Positions 1 to 6,791 are shown, counted from the stretch's first letter. The stretch is DNA of 7,902 nt from Bacillota bacterium (GCA_003501485.1 DNPJ01000023.1:1-7902), one strand, 5' to 3'. The notes: generated by a model not told the origin, from the sequence alone. Translations and numbers: made by a program.

Positions 1-622
1 TTGCCATACCAACAGCAATACCATTTGATCCATTTACTAGAAGATTAGGGAATCTTGAAGGAAGAACGGATGGTTCAATTTCTGTTCCGTCGTAGTTATC
101 AACGAAATCGATTGTATCGTTTTTAATGTCGCGAACCATTTCGGTTGCGAGTTTGGTCATTCTTGCTTCTGTATAACGCATAGCGGCAGGTTCGTCGCCG
201 TCAACTGAGCCAAAGTTACCATGGCCGTCAACAAGTGGGTAACGCATAGCAAATGGTTGAGCAAGTCTAACTAATGTTGAATAGATTGCTGCGTCACCAT
301 GTGGGTGGAATTTACCCATAACATCACCAACAATACGCGCACATTTTTTGTAAGGAGATCCAGGTAAAATTCCTGTAATAAACATATCGTAAATTACACG
401 GCGGTGAACTGGTTTACAACCATCGCGAATATCTGGAATTGCACGTGAGACAATAACAGACATTGCATAATCTAGGAAGGAATTGCGGACTTCTTTACTT
501 AAATCGGTATCTCTTAATCCTGGAACAATACCTTCTTCAATTTGTTCTAGTTTGTTTTCATCAACAGGTGTGTCGTTGTTGTTATCAACGACATCATCAA
601 TTTTCTTTTCTTCGTCTGACAT
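1..622 (-). CDS. gyrA: DNA gyrase subunit A, 5' part (runs off left edge)
   Basis: GyrA is the breakage-reunion subunit of type II topoisomerase (A2B2 with GyrB) and introduces negative supercoils. About 207 N-terminal residues are visible. After an acidic tail of about 28 residues come the conserved SFLDYAMSVIVSRAIPDIRDG, KPVHRR and YKKCARIVGDVMGKFHPHGD segments, then LVDGHGNFGSVDGD. The motif AAMRYTE contains the DNA-linking tyrosine, Tyr150 here (Tyr122 in E. coli). The ATG start at 622 has AAAGGAG 9 nt upstream, and gyrB ends only 18 nt before it, so the two are co-transcribed. LVDGHGNFGS and the position behind gyrB favour GyrA over ParC. The C-terminal wrapping domain and GyrA box lie outside the window. 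The quinolone-resistance-determining region is unusual: Ala111 and Ser115 stand where E. coli has Ser83 and Asp87. Confidence 0.97.
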   Translation of the reverse strand, partial: MSDEEKKIDDVVDNNNDTPVDENKLEQIEEGIVPGLRDTDLSKEVRNSFLDYAMSVIVSRAIPDIRDGCKPVHRRVIYDMFITGILPGSPYKKCARIVGDVMGKFHPHGDAAIYSTLVRLAQPFAMRYPLVDGHGNFGSVDGDEPAAMRYTEARMTKLATEMVRDIKNDTIDFVDNYDGTEIEPSVLPSRFPNLLVNGSNGIAVGMA

Positions 623-640
623 ATTGAAAATCTCCTTTCA

Positions 641-2653
641 TTAAATGTCGAGGTTTTTAACAAATTTGGCGTTCTTGTGAATGAATTCTTTACGAGGTAA
701 GACTTCATCACCCATCAAATCTGTAAAAACTTTATCCGCTTCAATAGCGTCACTTAGTTGAACTCTAAGCATTTTACGTGCTTTAGGGTCCATTGTTGTT
801 TCCCAAAGTTGTTCAGCATCCATTTCACCAAGACCTTTGTAGCGTTGGAATGGATATCCTGGTTTGAGATTTAGTTGTTTTTTAAGAACTTCAAGCTGTT
901 CATCGTTATATGCATAGTATTGCTTACCATGATATTCAACCTTGTATAAAGGAGGTTGAGCAATATAAACATATCCTTGCTCGATGAGTTCTTTCATATA
1001 ACGGTAGAAGAATGTTAAAAGAAGAATACGAATATGACTTCCATCAACATCAGCATCGGTCATGATAACGATTTTATGATAACGAATTTTTTCTAGATTA
1101 AATTCTGGATCAACACCCGCTCCGATAGCGGTAATCATGTTGCCGATTTCAGCATTAGCAAACGCCTTATCTATTGTTGCTTTTTCAACGTTCAGGATTT
1201 TACCTCTCAAAGGCAAAATTGCTTGTGTCTCTCTATCGCGTCCGTTTTTAGCTGAACCACCAGCGGAGTTACCTTCGACGATATATAATTCACAAATTGA
1301 AGGATCTTTGCTTGAGCAATCCGCTAATTTGCCAGGTAATGTTGTTAATTCAAGGCCGGTGTTACGTCTAACTGATTCACGAGCGTTTTTAGCCGCAACA
1401 CGAGCTTTTGCAGCCATTGCAATTTTACCCATAATGATGTCAGCGGTTTTCGGATTTTCAAGTAAGAATTTCTTTAAATGTTCGCCAACAACTTGTGAAA
1501 CAATTTTTCTAACTTCGCTGTTTCCGAGTTTTGTTTTTGTTTGACCTTCATATTGAGGATTTGGGTGCTTGATTGAAATAATGCATGTCAAGCCTTCTAA
1601 AAGGTCACTTGTTTCAAAATCATCTTGTTCTTCTTTTAAGAATTTATGTGAACGAGCATAATCATTTAATACACGTCTTATTGCAAGGCGGAAACCTTCT
1701 TCATGAGTGCCACCTTCATGTGTGTGAATGTTGTTACAGAAAGAAAACACTGTAGCGTTATACGATTCATTGTATTGCATTGCTACTTCGCATGTGATGT
1801 GGGCATTCATTTCTTCGTAAACACCGCGACCTTCGCAATAAATAACTTCTTCCATTATAGGGCCTTTATTCGCATTTATGTCTTTGACATATTGAATAAT
1901 TCCACCTTTATAACAATATGTTTCAGTTAGTCTCGTTTCACCGCGGTCGTCATTGACAACAATTTCAACACCTTTATTCAAATAAGCCATTTGTTTTAAA
2001 TGGTCGCAAATAATATCAAAACTATATACAGTTGTTTCAGTAAAAATAGTGTCATCAGGTTTAAATGTGACAGTGGTTCCACTATCAGTGCAATCACCGA
2101 TTCGCTTTAAGTGGTCAATAGGTTTGCCGCCTCTTCCAAATTTGATGTAATAGATACCACCGTTTTTATGAACCGTTACTTCTAGCCATTCGGAAAGAGC
2201 GTTAACAACAGATGCGCCAACACCATGCAAGCCGCCGGATACTTTATATCCGCCAGAAGCACCAAATTTACCACCAGCGTGTAAAATAGTGAAGACTGTC
2301 TCGACACCTGAAAGACCAGATTTAGCAACAGTATCAACAGGAATACCACGTCCATTGTCTACGACGGTAATTGTATTGCCTTTGTTTATTGTGACCACAA
2401 TTTTGGTGCAATATACAGCGAGCGCTTCGTCGATTGAGTTATCGACAATTTCCCAAACTAGGTGGTGTAGACCAGCAGCCGCTGTTGTACCAATGTACAT
2501 ACCAGGACGCTTTCTAACAGCCTCTAGTCCTTCGAGAACTTGAATGTTGGTCGCGGTATAACTTTCGTCAGCGCGATCTTCTTTTTCGTCAATTGGAACA
2601 TCTACCTCAATAGATTCATCTATTTGAGATGCGAGGTTTTCTTTTTCTTCCAT
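641..2653 (-). CDS. gyrB: DNA gyrase subunit B
   Basis: This is the ATPase and TOPRIM subunit of gyrase, 670 aa, slightly long for the family. Residues 1-30 form an acidic tail (13 Asp/Glu). The GHKL ATPase follows, with RPGMYIG (49-55), WEIVDN (Glu68, Asn72), VVDNGRGIP (97-105) and the glycine-rich lid GGLHGVGASVVNALS (140-154). The transducer contains QTKTKLGN (371-378). The TOPRIM domain has VEGNSAGGSA (Glu460) and DADVDGSHIR (Asp533, 535, 537, metal binding), and the tail carries QRYKGLGEMD (603-612). The ATG overlaps the recF TAA by one base (TAATG), and AAGGAGGA sits 7 nt upstream, so translation is probably coupled. Two ligand positions are unusual: Asn462 at E. coli Asp426 and Lys163 at E. 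coli Arg136. ParE is the alternative, but gene order and the following gyrA argue for GyrB. Confidence 0.98.
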   Translation of the reverse strand: MEEKENLASQIDESIEVDVPIDEKEDRADESYTATNIQVLEGLEAVRKRPGMYIGTTAAAGLHHLVWEIVDNSIDEALAVYCTKIVVTINKGNTITVVDNGRGIPVDTVAKSGLSGVETVFTILHAGGKFGASGGYKVSGGLHGVGASVVNALSEWLEVTVHKNGGIYYIKFGRGGKPIDHLKRIGDCTDSGTTVTFKPDDTIFTETTVYSFDIICDHLKQMAYLNKGVEIVVNDDRGETRLTETYCYKGGIIQYVKDINANKGPIMEEVIYCEGRGVYEEMNAHITCEVAMQYNESYNATVFSFCNNIHTHEGGTHEEGFRLAIRRVLNDYARSHKFLKEEQDDFETSDLLEGLTCIISIKHPNPQYEGQTKTKLGNSEVRKIVSQVVGEHLKKFLLENPKTADIIMGKIAMAAKARVAAKNARESVRRNTGLELTTLPGKLADCSSKDPSICELYIVEGNSAGGSAKNGRDRETQAILPLRGKILNVEKATIDKAFANAEIGNMITAIGAGVDPEFNLEKIRYHKIVIMTDADVDGSHIRILLLTFFYRYMKELIEQGYVYIAQPPLYKVEYHGKQYYAYNDEQLEVLKKQLNLKPGYPFQRYKGLGEMDAEQLWETTMDPKARKMLRVQLSDAIEADKVFTDLMGDEVLPRKEFIHKNAKFVKNLDI

Positions 2654-3726
2654 TAAGCATTCCTCCTTGTTACTGTATGCTCTTTAACTTCATAAATTGA
2701 AGCATTTTTAACGTTTGTATTTACGGAAGTGATGAACACCTGTTCAAGCTTCCTTAAGAAAGTGAGAAGTTTTTCTTGCCTAGTCTTGTCAAGCTCACTC
2801 ATGACATCATCAAGCACCACGATTGGTCTTTTTGATTTATCTTCAATCAAGAAGTATGGCGCGAGTTTTAGCGATATAACCGCCACCCTATTCTCACCTT
2901 GGCTTCCATATGAAGACATATCTTTTCCGTTGAGAATCATTTTTATATCTTCGCGATGAATGCCGATTTGTGTCGCTTTGCGTTTAATATCGCTATCAAG
3001 ATTTTTCTCATATGCTCGCAAAGCAACGTCTTTGAAGTTTTTATCGAATGGAACAAACGGAATATATTCGATATAAGCTTTTTCTTTTTCACCTTTTAAC
3101 TGGGTGATGATTTTTGACAATATTTGATTAATCTCGTTAACATAAACGCTACGATAATTAACTATTGTCTCAGAAGCATCGATCAATTGTTTTGTCACAA
3201 CATTCAATTGGGTTTTATCGATGCTATCTTTCTTGAGAATTAGATTCCTTTCTTGCAAGAGTCTTTCGTGACGCATTAATGCCTCTAAGTAAATCGGCGA
3301 TTTCTTAGACAAGTTAACGTTCAAGAAATTCCTTCTTACATTTGGAGAATCATTGAACATCAAGGAATCTTTTGGTTCAAACACAATCACATTGATTAAC
3401 TTAGATAAATCGGAAATTTTTCTAACCGGCTTATTGTTGCACAAGATTTTTTTACTAGAAGGCGTTATTATAGCCGTTATTTCCTTCTTCGTGGTATCAT
3501 GTTCAACTTTTGCCTCAATCGTGGCGAATTGGCACGTTTGAGCAATTAAATCGCAAGATTCATTTGTTCTAAACGACCTAGCAAGGGACAAGAAGTGAAT
3601 TGCTTCAACAATATTTGTCTTTCCTTGAGCGTTTTCGCCAATAATGATGTTAAGACCTTTTCCGAATTCTAATTCAAGATGATGATATGACCGGAAATTC
3701 CTTAGAGTGAGTTTACTGACAATCAT
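2653..3726 (-). CDS. recF: DNA replication/repair protein RecF
   Basis: RecF is an SMC/ABC-type ATPase that helps load RecA at gaps with RecO and RecR. The protein is 357 aa, normal for the family. It opens with MIVSKLTLRNFRSY and has Walker A GENAQGKTN (30-38), then the IVEAIHFLSLARSFR segment. The ABC signature is GSQGENR (274-280) and Walker B is VVLDDVMSELD (303-313). I place the start at ATG 3726 because the family begins with this MIVSKLTLRNF motif. The frame stays open upstream to 3804, but that part lies inside yaaA. There is no good Shine-Dalgarno sequence; the 14-nt overlap with yaaA suggests translational coupling. The stop codon overlaps the gyrB ATG. One oddity is that the signature reads SQGE where many RecF proteins have SQGQ. 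Confidence 0.96.
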   Translation of the reverse strand: MIVSKLTLRNFRSYHHLELEFGKGLNIIIGENAQGKTNIVEAIHFLSLARSFRTNESCDLIAQTCQFATIEAKVEHDTTKKEITAIITPSSKKILCNNKPVRKISDLSKLINVIVFEPKDSLMFNDSPNVRRNFLNVNLSKKSPIYLEALMRHERLLQERNLILKKDSIDKTQLNVVTKQLIDASETIVNYRSVYVNEINQILSKIITQLKGEKEKAYIEYIPFVPFDKNFKDVALRAYEKNLDSDIKRKATQIGIHREDIKMILNGKDMSSYGSQGENRVAVISLKLAPYFLIEDKSKRPIVVLDDVMSELDKTRQEKLLTFLRKLEQVFITSVNTNVKNASIYEVKEHTVTRRNA

Positions 3727-3946
3727 TTTTGATAATTTTGTAAACCTGATTAAGAACAACAATTTTGTCGTTTTCTCGTAGTTTTCTTCCCCGACGATTG
3801 TCAATTTCGTTATTGATCACAATGTCGTGCGAGAGAAGAAAAATTTTGGCGTCGCCACCAGAATGAATAATGTCGGCAAATTTTAAAAATTGGCCTAATG
3901 TTATGTATTCGGTCGAGATTCCTACTTCGATTATTTTTTTATTCAT
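3713..3946 (-). CDS. yaaA: S4-domain RNA-binding protein YaaA
   Basis: This is a 77-aa protein made almost wholly of one S4 RNA-binding fold. TEYITLGQFLKFADIIHSGG (12-31) is followed by AKIFL and then VINNEIDNRRGRKLRENDKI, with the basic RRGRKLR patch at 51-57. It matches the small S4 protein found between dnaN and recF across Bacillota; its exact cellular role is not well settled, though ribosome or RNA binding is the usual inference for the family. The ATG at 3946 is the only start that gives the full domain. The best purine run upstream (GAGG) is 16 nt away, so the ribosome binding site looks weak. It overlaps the recF start by 14 nt and probably leads the yaaA-recF-gyrB-gyrA unit from the promoter-like site at 3974-3982. 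Confidence 0.93.
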   Translation of the reverse strand: MNKKIIEVGISTEYITLGQFLKFADIIHSGGDAKIFLLSHDIVINNEIDNRRGRKLRENDKIVVLNQVYKIIKNDCQ

Positions 3947-3973
3947 AAAAAGATTGTTTTCGCCTCGAGATTT

Positions 3974-3982
3974 ATTTTAGCA
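3974..3982 (-). promoter_or_regulatory. Candidate extended -10 promoter for yaaA-recF-gyrB-gyrA
   Basis: On the minus strand the sequence reads TGC TAAAAT, an extended -10 (TGnTAAAAT). Only a poor -35 (TTCCCT, 3 of 6) lies 17 nt upstream, inside the terminator stem. Transcription would begin about 20 nt before the yaaA ATG. The site directly follows the dnaN terminator, which fits a separate transcription unit. In such AT-rich DNA a chance match is possible. Confidence 0.4.
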
Positions 3983-4016
3983 TATATAAAAATAAAAGGG
4001 AATAATAAATTCCCTT
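3983..4016 (-). terminator. Rho-independent terminator after dnaN
   Basis: A perfect 8-bp stem, AAGGGAAT with ATTCCCTT (3996-4003 and 4009-4016), encloses a 5-nt loop. On the minus strand it is followed by a T-rich run (TTTTATTTTTATATA). The plus-strand side has no T run, so it acts on minus-strand transcripts leaving dnaN. Only three GC pairs make it modest, so some read-through into yaaA is likely. Confidence 0.6.
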
Positions 4017-4076
4017 GTTAGCTAATATGTGATTTTTGGTCTTTTTTAGACTGTTTGGCGCTGTTTTTAAATCTAA

Positions 4077-5183
4077 TTAAGATCTTAATGGTGTCACCAA
4101 CATATCGACCGAATCGTTGTTGATATCTTTGACCACGAACGGCTTCATTTCGCCAATAAACTCAATTGTAACATCTTCACTTCCAACTGCCTTAATTGCG
4201 TCTGACACAAATAACGAGTTGAAGGATATTTCTAAACGTTCACCAGAGAATTGGAATGTTGATAATTTAACGCTTGCTGAACCGGTCATTGTTGATCGTG
4301 ACAACATTTCAACTTGATCTTCAGTCATAATTAATTTAATTACTCCGCCAAATAGTGAAACTCTATCCATAGCGGTCAAAAATTCGCGAGCATTAACCTC
4401 GAGATAATAATTAAAGGTTTTCGGAACGATATTTTTTGTATTTGGATAATCGCCGTTAATAAGCCTTGAAGAAATTACAGTGTTACCAAAAGTAAAAATT
4501 GCTTTTTTATCGCTGATACACACTTCAACAAATTCTTCGTTTTCAAATGAATGAACGATATCTAAAAGCTTCTTGGCAGGGACATTAGCAGAAAAACTAT
4601 TTTCACAATCTACATCAATTGTTTTTCTAGCAAGTCTAGCAGTATCTGTTGCGGTCGCAGTGAGTTTTCCTTCGCTTGCACAAAGATTGACAGCGGTAAG
4701 AATAGGTCTATTTTCCTTCGTAGAGGCCGCAAAAGCGGTTTGTTCAACGAGTTTGAGTAAATCTACCGCCTTAAGTTCAAACACGGCTCCATTCGTCGAT
4801 AAATCAACATCTGGATATTCTTCCGCTCTTATTGTGTTTGGTTTATTTACTGTATCACCATATGTAATTTTGAGAATTGAATTATCGATGAGTTCAAAAT
4901 CGATAAAATCGGTTTCAGAACGTCTAACAATTTCTAGAAGCAATTTGCATTGGACAAGTGTTTCGCCAATTTTATAATTTCTAATAATTTCTTTATCATC
5001 AATCATGAAAGGTACAATTGTTCTGATTGTTAAATTATTATCACTTCCCAAAAGTTCCAATCCTTTTTCAGTAAGCGACATTTTGACATTTTGAAGAATT
5101 GGTAATTCAGCTTTTTGTGGAACAGCTTTTGAAACCATTGTTAATGCTTTGAGCAAATGTTCACGACTTATTGTAAATCTCAT
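4077..5183 (-). CDS. dnaN: DNA polymerase III subunit beta (sliding clamp)
   Basis: The homodimeric ring tethers the replicative polymerase and many repair factors to DNA. The protein is 368 aa, the usual length, with three repeated clamp folds (roughly 1-125, 126-245 and 246-368). Family landmarks are the opening MRFTISREHLLKAL, AELPILQNV, ENRPILTAVNL, SRLINGDYPN, the SFNSLFVSDAIKA segment and the C-terminal VTPLRS, equivalent to the conserved P-M/V-R end. I chose ATG 5183: it matches the family N-terminus and has GGAG 11 nt upstream. The frame is open to an ATG at 5258, but that extension would read through the DnaA boxes and has no clamp similarity. It lies 124 nt downstream of dnaA and probably has its own promoter (5263-5271) plus read-through from dnaA. 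Confidence 0.97.
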   Translation of the reverse strand: MRFTISREHLLKALTMVSKAVPQKAELPILQNVKMSLTEKGLELLGSDNNLTIRTIVPFMIDDKEIIRNYKIGETLVQCKLLLEIVRRSETDFIDFELIDNSILKITYGDTVNKPNTIRAEEYPDVDLSTNGAVFELKAVDLLKLVEQTAFAASTKENRPILTAVNLCASEGKLTATATDTARLARKTIDVDCENSFSANVPAKKLLDIVHSFENEEFVEVCISDKKAIFTFGNTVISSRLINGDYPNTKNIVPKTFNYYLEVNAREFLTAMDRVSLFGGVIKLIMTEDQVEMLSRSTMTGSASVKLSTFQFSGERLEISFNSLFVSDAIKAVGSEDVTIEFIGEMKPFVVKDINNDSVDMLVTPLRS

Positions 5184-5203
5184 ATTATTTATTTCTCCAT
5201 TTT

Positions 5204-5218
5204 TAATATTAATAATAA
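5204..5218 (-). other. DnaA-trio-like repeat (candidate strand-opening site)
   Basis: Read 3' to 5' on the plus strand away from the adjacent DnaA boxes, the sequence gives AAT-AAT-AAT, then TAT and AAT. This fits the 3'-[G/A]A[T/A]-5' DnaA-trio described for the B. subtilis unwinding element. It starts 4 nt from the proximal box. AT-rich DNA can give AAT runs by chance; the placement beside tandem boxes is the main support. Confidence 0.5.
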
Positions 5219-5222
5219 TTTT

Positions 5223-5231
5223 TGTGGATTG
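5223..5231 (-). promoter_or_regulatory. DnaA box, imperfect (dnaA-dnaN spacer)
   Basis: The minus strand reads CAATCCACA, 7 of 9 to TTATCCACA. It directly abuts the perfect box at 5232-5240 in the same orientation, forming a tandem pair pointing at the trio-like repeat. Confidence 0.5.
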
Positions 5232-5240
5232 TGTGGATAA
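5232..5240 (-). promoter_or_regulatory. DnaA box, perfect (dnaA-dnaN spacer)
   Basis: The minus strand reads TTATCCACA, an exact consensus initiator site. It lies in the presumed dnaN leader, so bound DnaA could also affect dnaN transcription. Together with the upstream array it indicates a bipartite origin. Confidence 0.85.
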
Positions 5241-5262
5241 GTAATGCTTGTTGTTCATTGAT

Positions 5263-5271
5263 ATCTTACCA
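5263..5271 (-). promoter_or_regulatory. Candidate extended -10 promoter for dnaN
   Basis: The minus strand reads TGG TAAGAT, an extended -10 (TGnTAAGAT, 5 of 6 to TATAAT). No good -35 lies 17 nt upstream. Transcription would start near 5256, leaving a leader of about 73 nt that includes the two DnaA boxes. Confidence 0.4.
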
Positions 5272-5307
5272 CATTGACAAGTATTTAATACTTTTTATTT
5301 TATAAAG

Positions 5308-6663
5308 TTATGGCTTTAGACGCTTTTTGAGGTCGTTAATAGCCTCTTGCATTGTCTGGTTATTTTTCAACTCTTTATCCACTTTTTCTACACCATTCAT
5401 AACAGTTGAATGATCTCGACCACCGAACGTGATACCGATTTTTGTAAAAGGTATATCTAGCAAGATTCTAATCAAGTACATACAGATATGTCTCGCCAGA
5501 GCTATTTGCCCCTGTCTAGAGGATCCGGTAATAGAATTAGGGGTGAGATGATAATAATCCGCTACAACATTAATAATTCGTTGTTCGGAAAGTTTTTGTT
5601 TTTCAGCTCGAACATCGAGAAGTGGTTGAAGAGCTTCTAAAGCAATATCCATATCAATATGTTTTGTTGGCTTGAAGGCCGTTGTGTAGTAAACAAGTTT
5701 GTGAAGTGCCTCATCGATATTTCGTATGTTTTTTGAAAACTTACGACCGATGAAATTCAATACATCTTCATCAAAAGCATTTATATCTAAAGGTCCTGCT
5801 TCAATTTTTGATTTCAAAATAGAAACGCATGTATCTACATCTGGAGCAGCGATAGATATAGATAGTCCTCCTGCAAATCTAGATTTAAGTCTTTCATCAA
5901 ATCCTTTTAATTCGCTAGGATGTTTATCACTAGTGATAATAATTTGTTTTCCGTTGTTGTACATTTTTTGGAATACTTGGAACAAGAAATCTGTTGTTTT
6001 CTCTTTTCCTCCAAGCATTTGAACATCATCGATCAACAAAATATCGTGGGAAATTACAAAATCTTTTAGTTTTGCAAATTCCTTTTCACCGTTTGCGGCA
6101 AGTAAATATTCTTCAAGAAAATCTGTTGCTGAACAATATAACGCTTTTTTCTTTGGTGCACTTTCTTTCGCACTATTGAAAATCGCGGATAACAAATGTG
6201 TTTTTCCCAATCCTGAATCTGAATAGATAAATAACGGATTATAATCACGGTTTCCAGGATTTTTAGATATCAACAAAGATGCTTGCTTAGCTTCGATATT
6301 GCATGTGCCTGTTATAAAATTATCGAAAGTCAACGTAGGGTTTACCGTTGAATATTTAAAATATTTCGGTTCTTCTACTTCTTGCACTGGTTCATCGACA
6401 ATATCTTGAGCATTAACAAAATTGATTTTATAATTCTGCCCCGTTACATCTTTAACCGCATCTTGAATTAAGCTCAAATATTTTGTGGACAAAATTGTGG
6501 CCGCCAAATTCGAGTTAACCGCAATAGTTAATTTGTTGTCATTTAAAGAACGGAAAGTTGATCCGGAAAGAAAAACATCAAAAATTCTTTTGTCGTCGAC
6601 TTTATCTTCAAGTAGTTGGAGTGTTTGATTCCAAATATTGTTGAGTTCTGATATAGTCTCCAT
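5308..6663 (-). CDS. dnaA: Chromosomal replication initiator protein DnaA
   Basis: DnaA binds DnaA boxes, melts the origin and helps load the replicative helicase. The protein is 451 aa. Domain I spans about 1-85 (Trp11 in NNIWNQTLQLLE), and the linker is short (about 86-108). The AAA+ domain III starts near 109 (NPTLTFDNFITG), with Walker A GLGKTHLL (151-158), Walker B ILLIDDVQML (208-217), sensor 1 IIITSDK (241-247), arginine finger Arg262 in RLKSRF and a sensor 2 IRNIDEAL region. Domain IV holds the DNA-binding helix-turn-helix with the signature GGRDHSTV (414-421). The start is ATG 6663, with AGAGGAG 6 nt upstream; an in-frame TTG at 6681 would lie on or over that site. The first P-loop glycine is Ser148. 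DnaA boxes upstream suggest autoregulation. Confidence 0.98.
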   Translation of the reverse strand: METISELNNIWNQTLQLLEDKVDDKRIFDVFLSGSTFRSLNDNKLTIAVNSNLAATILSTKYLSLIQDAVKDVTGQNYKINFVNAQDIVDEPVQEVEEPKYFKYSTVNPTLTFDNFITGTCNIEAKQASLLISKNPGNRDYNPLFIYSDSGLGKTHLLSAIFNSAKESAPKKKALYCSATDFLEEYLLAANGEKEFAKLKDFVISHDILLIDDVQMLGGKEKTTDFLFQVFQKMYNNGKQIIITSDKHPSELKGFDERLKSRFAGGLSISIAAPDVDTCVSILKSKIEAGPLDINAFDEDVLNFIGRKFSKNIRNIDEALHKLVYYTTAFKPTKHIDMDIALEALQPLLDVRAEKQKLSEQRIINVVADYYHLTPNSITGSSRQGQIALARHICMYLIRILLDIPFTKIGITFGGRDHSTVMNGVEKVDKELKNNQTMQEAINDLKKRLKP

Positions 6664-6687
6664 TCTTTTCTCCTCTTTCAAATAGAA

Positions 6688-6716
6688 AGTATACTATTAA
6701 AAAACATCGGAATAAA
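6688..6716 (-). promoter_or_regulatory. Candidate dnaA promoter
   Basis: The minus strand has TATACT (6688-6693, 5 of 6 to TATAAT) and TTTATT (6711-6716, 3 of 6 to TTGACA) with a 17-nt spacer. The start would fall near 6681, leaving a leader of about 18 nt that contains the AGAGGAG ribosome site. The perfect DnaA box at 6739-6747 lies just upstream, which suits initiator control of its own gene. Confidence 0.55.
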
Positions 6717-6738
6717 CGAGAAAAAATCACTAAAAAAG

Positions 6739-6747
6739 TTATCCACA
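6739..6747 (+). promoter_or_regulatory. DnaA box, perfect
   Basis: Exact TTATCCACA, the closest box to the dnaA promoter. The flanks agree with the box at 6792-6800: both sit in AGTTwTCCACAA. Confidence 0.88.
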
Positions 6748-6791
6748 ATTAAAGTGAAATAAATGTATCGATAATGACTAAATTTTATGAG

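Noticed and set aside
1137..1544. Plus-strand open frame of 135 codons opposite gyrB
   Set aside because: It is antisense to the conserved TOPRIM region of gyrB, has no ribosome site or recognisable motif, and is a shadow of the real gene. The same holds for the other plus-strand frames inside gyrB, recF, dnaN and dnaA.
3727..3804. N-terminal extension of recF
   Set aside because: It lies inside yaaA in another frame. RecF proteins begin at the MIVSKLTLRNF segment, which starts at 3726.
5184..5258. N-terminal extension of dnaN starting at ATG 5258
   Set aside because: The extra 25 residues have no clamp similarity, cover the DnaA boxes and trio-like repeat, and the ATG at 5183 matches the family start.
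5265..5273. CTTACCACA as a third DnaA box in the dnaA-dnaN gap
   Set aside because: It has three mismatches to TTATCCACA and overlaps the better-supported -10 of dnaN.
5280..5292. Palindrome AGTATTTAATACT followed by T-rich plus-strand sequence
   Set aside because: The stem is all AT apart from two GC pairs, and a plus-strand terminator has no transcript to end here. I treat it as AT-rich coincidence.
6066..6248. 60-codon minus-strand frame inside dnaA
   Set aside because: It is another frame of the AAA+ region of dnaA with no features of its own.
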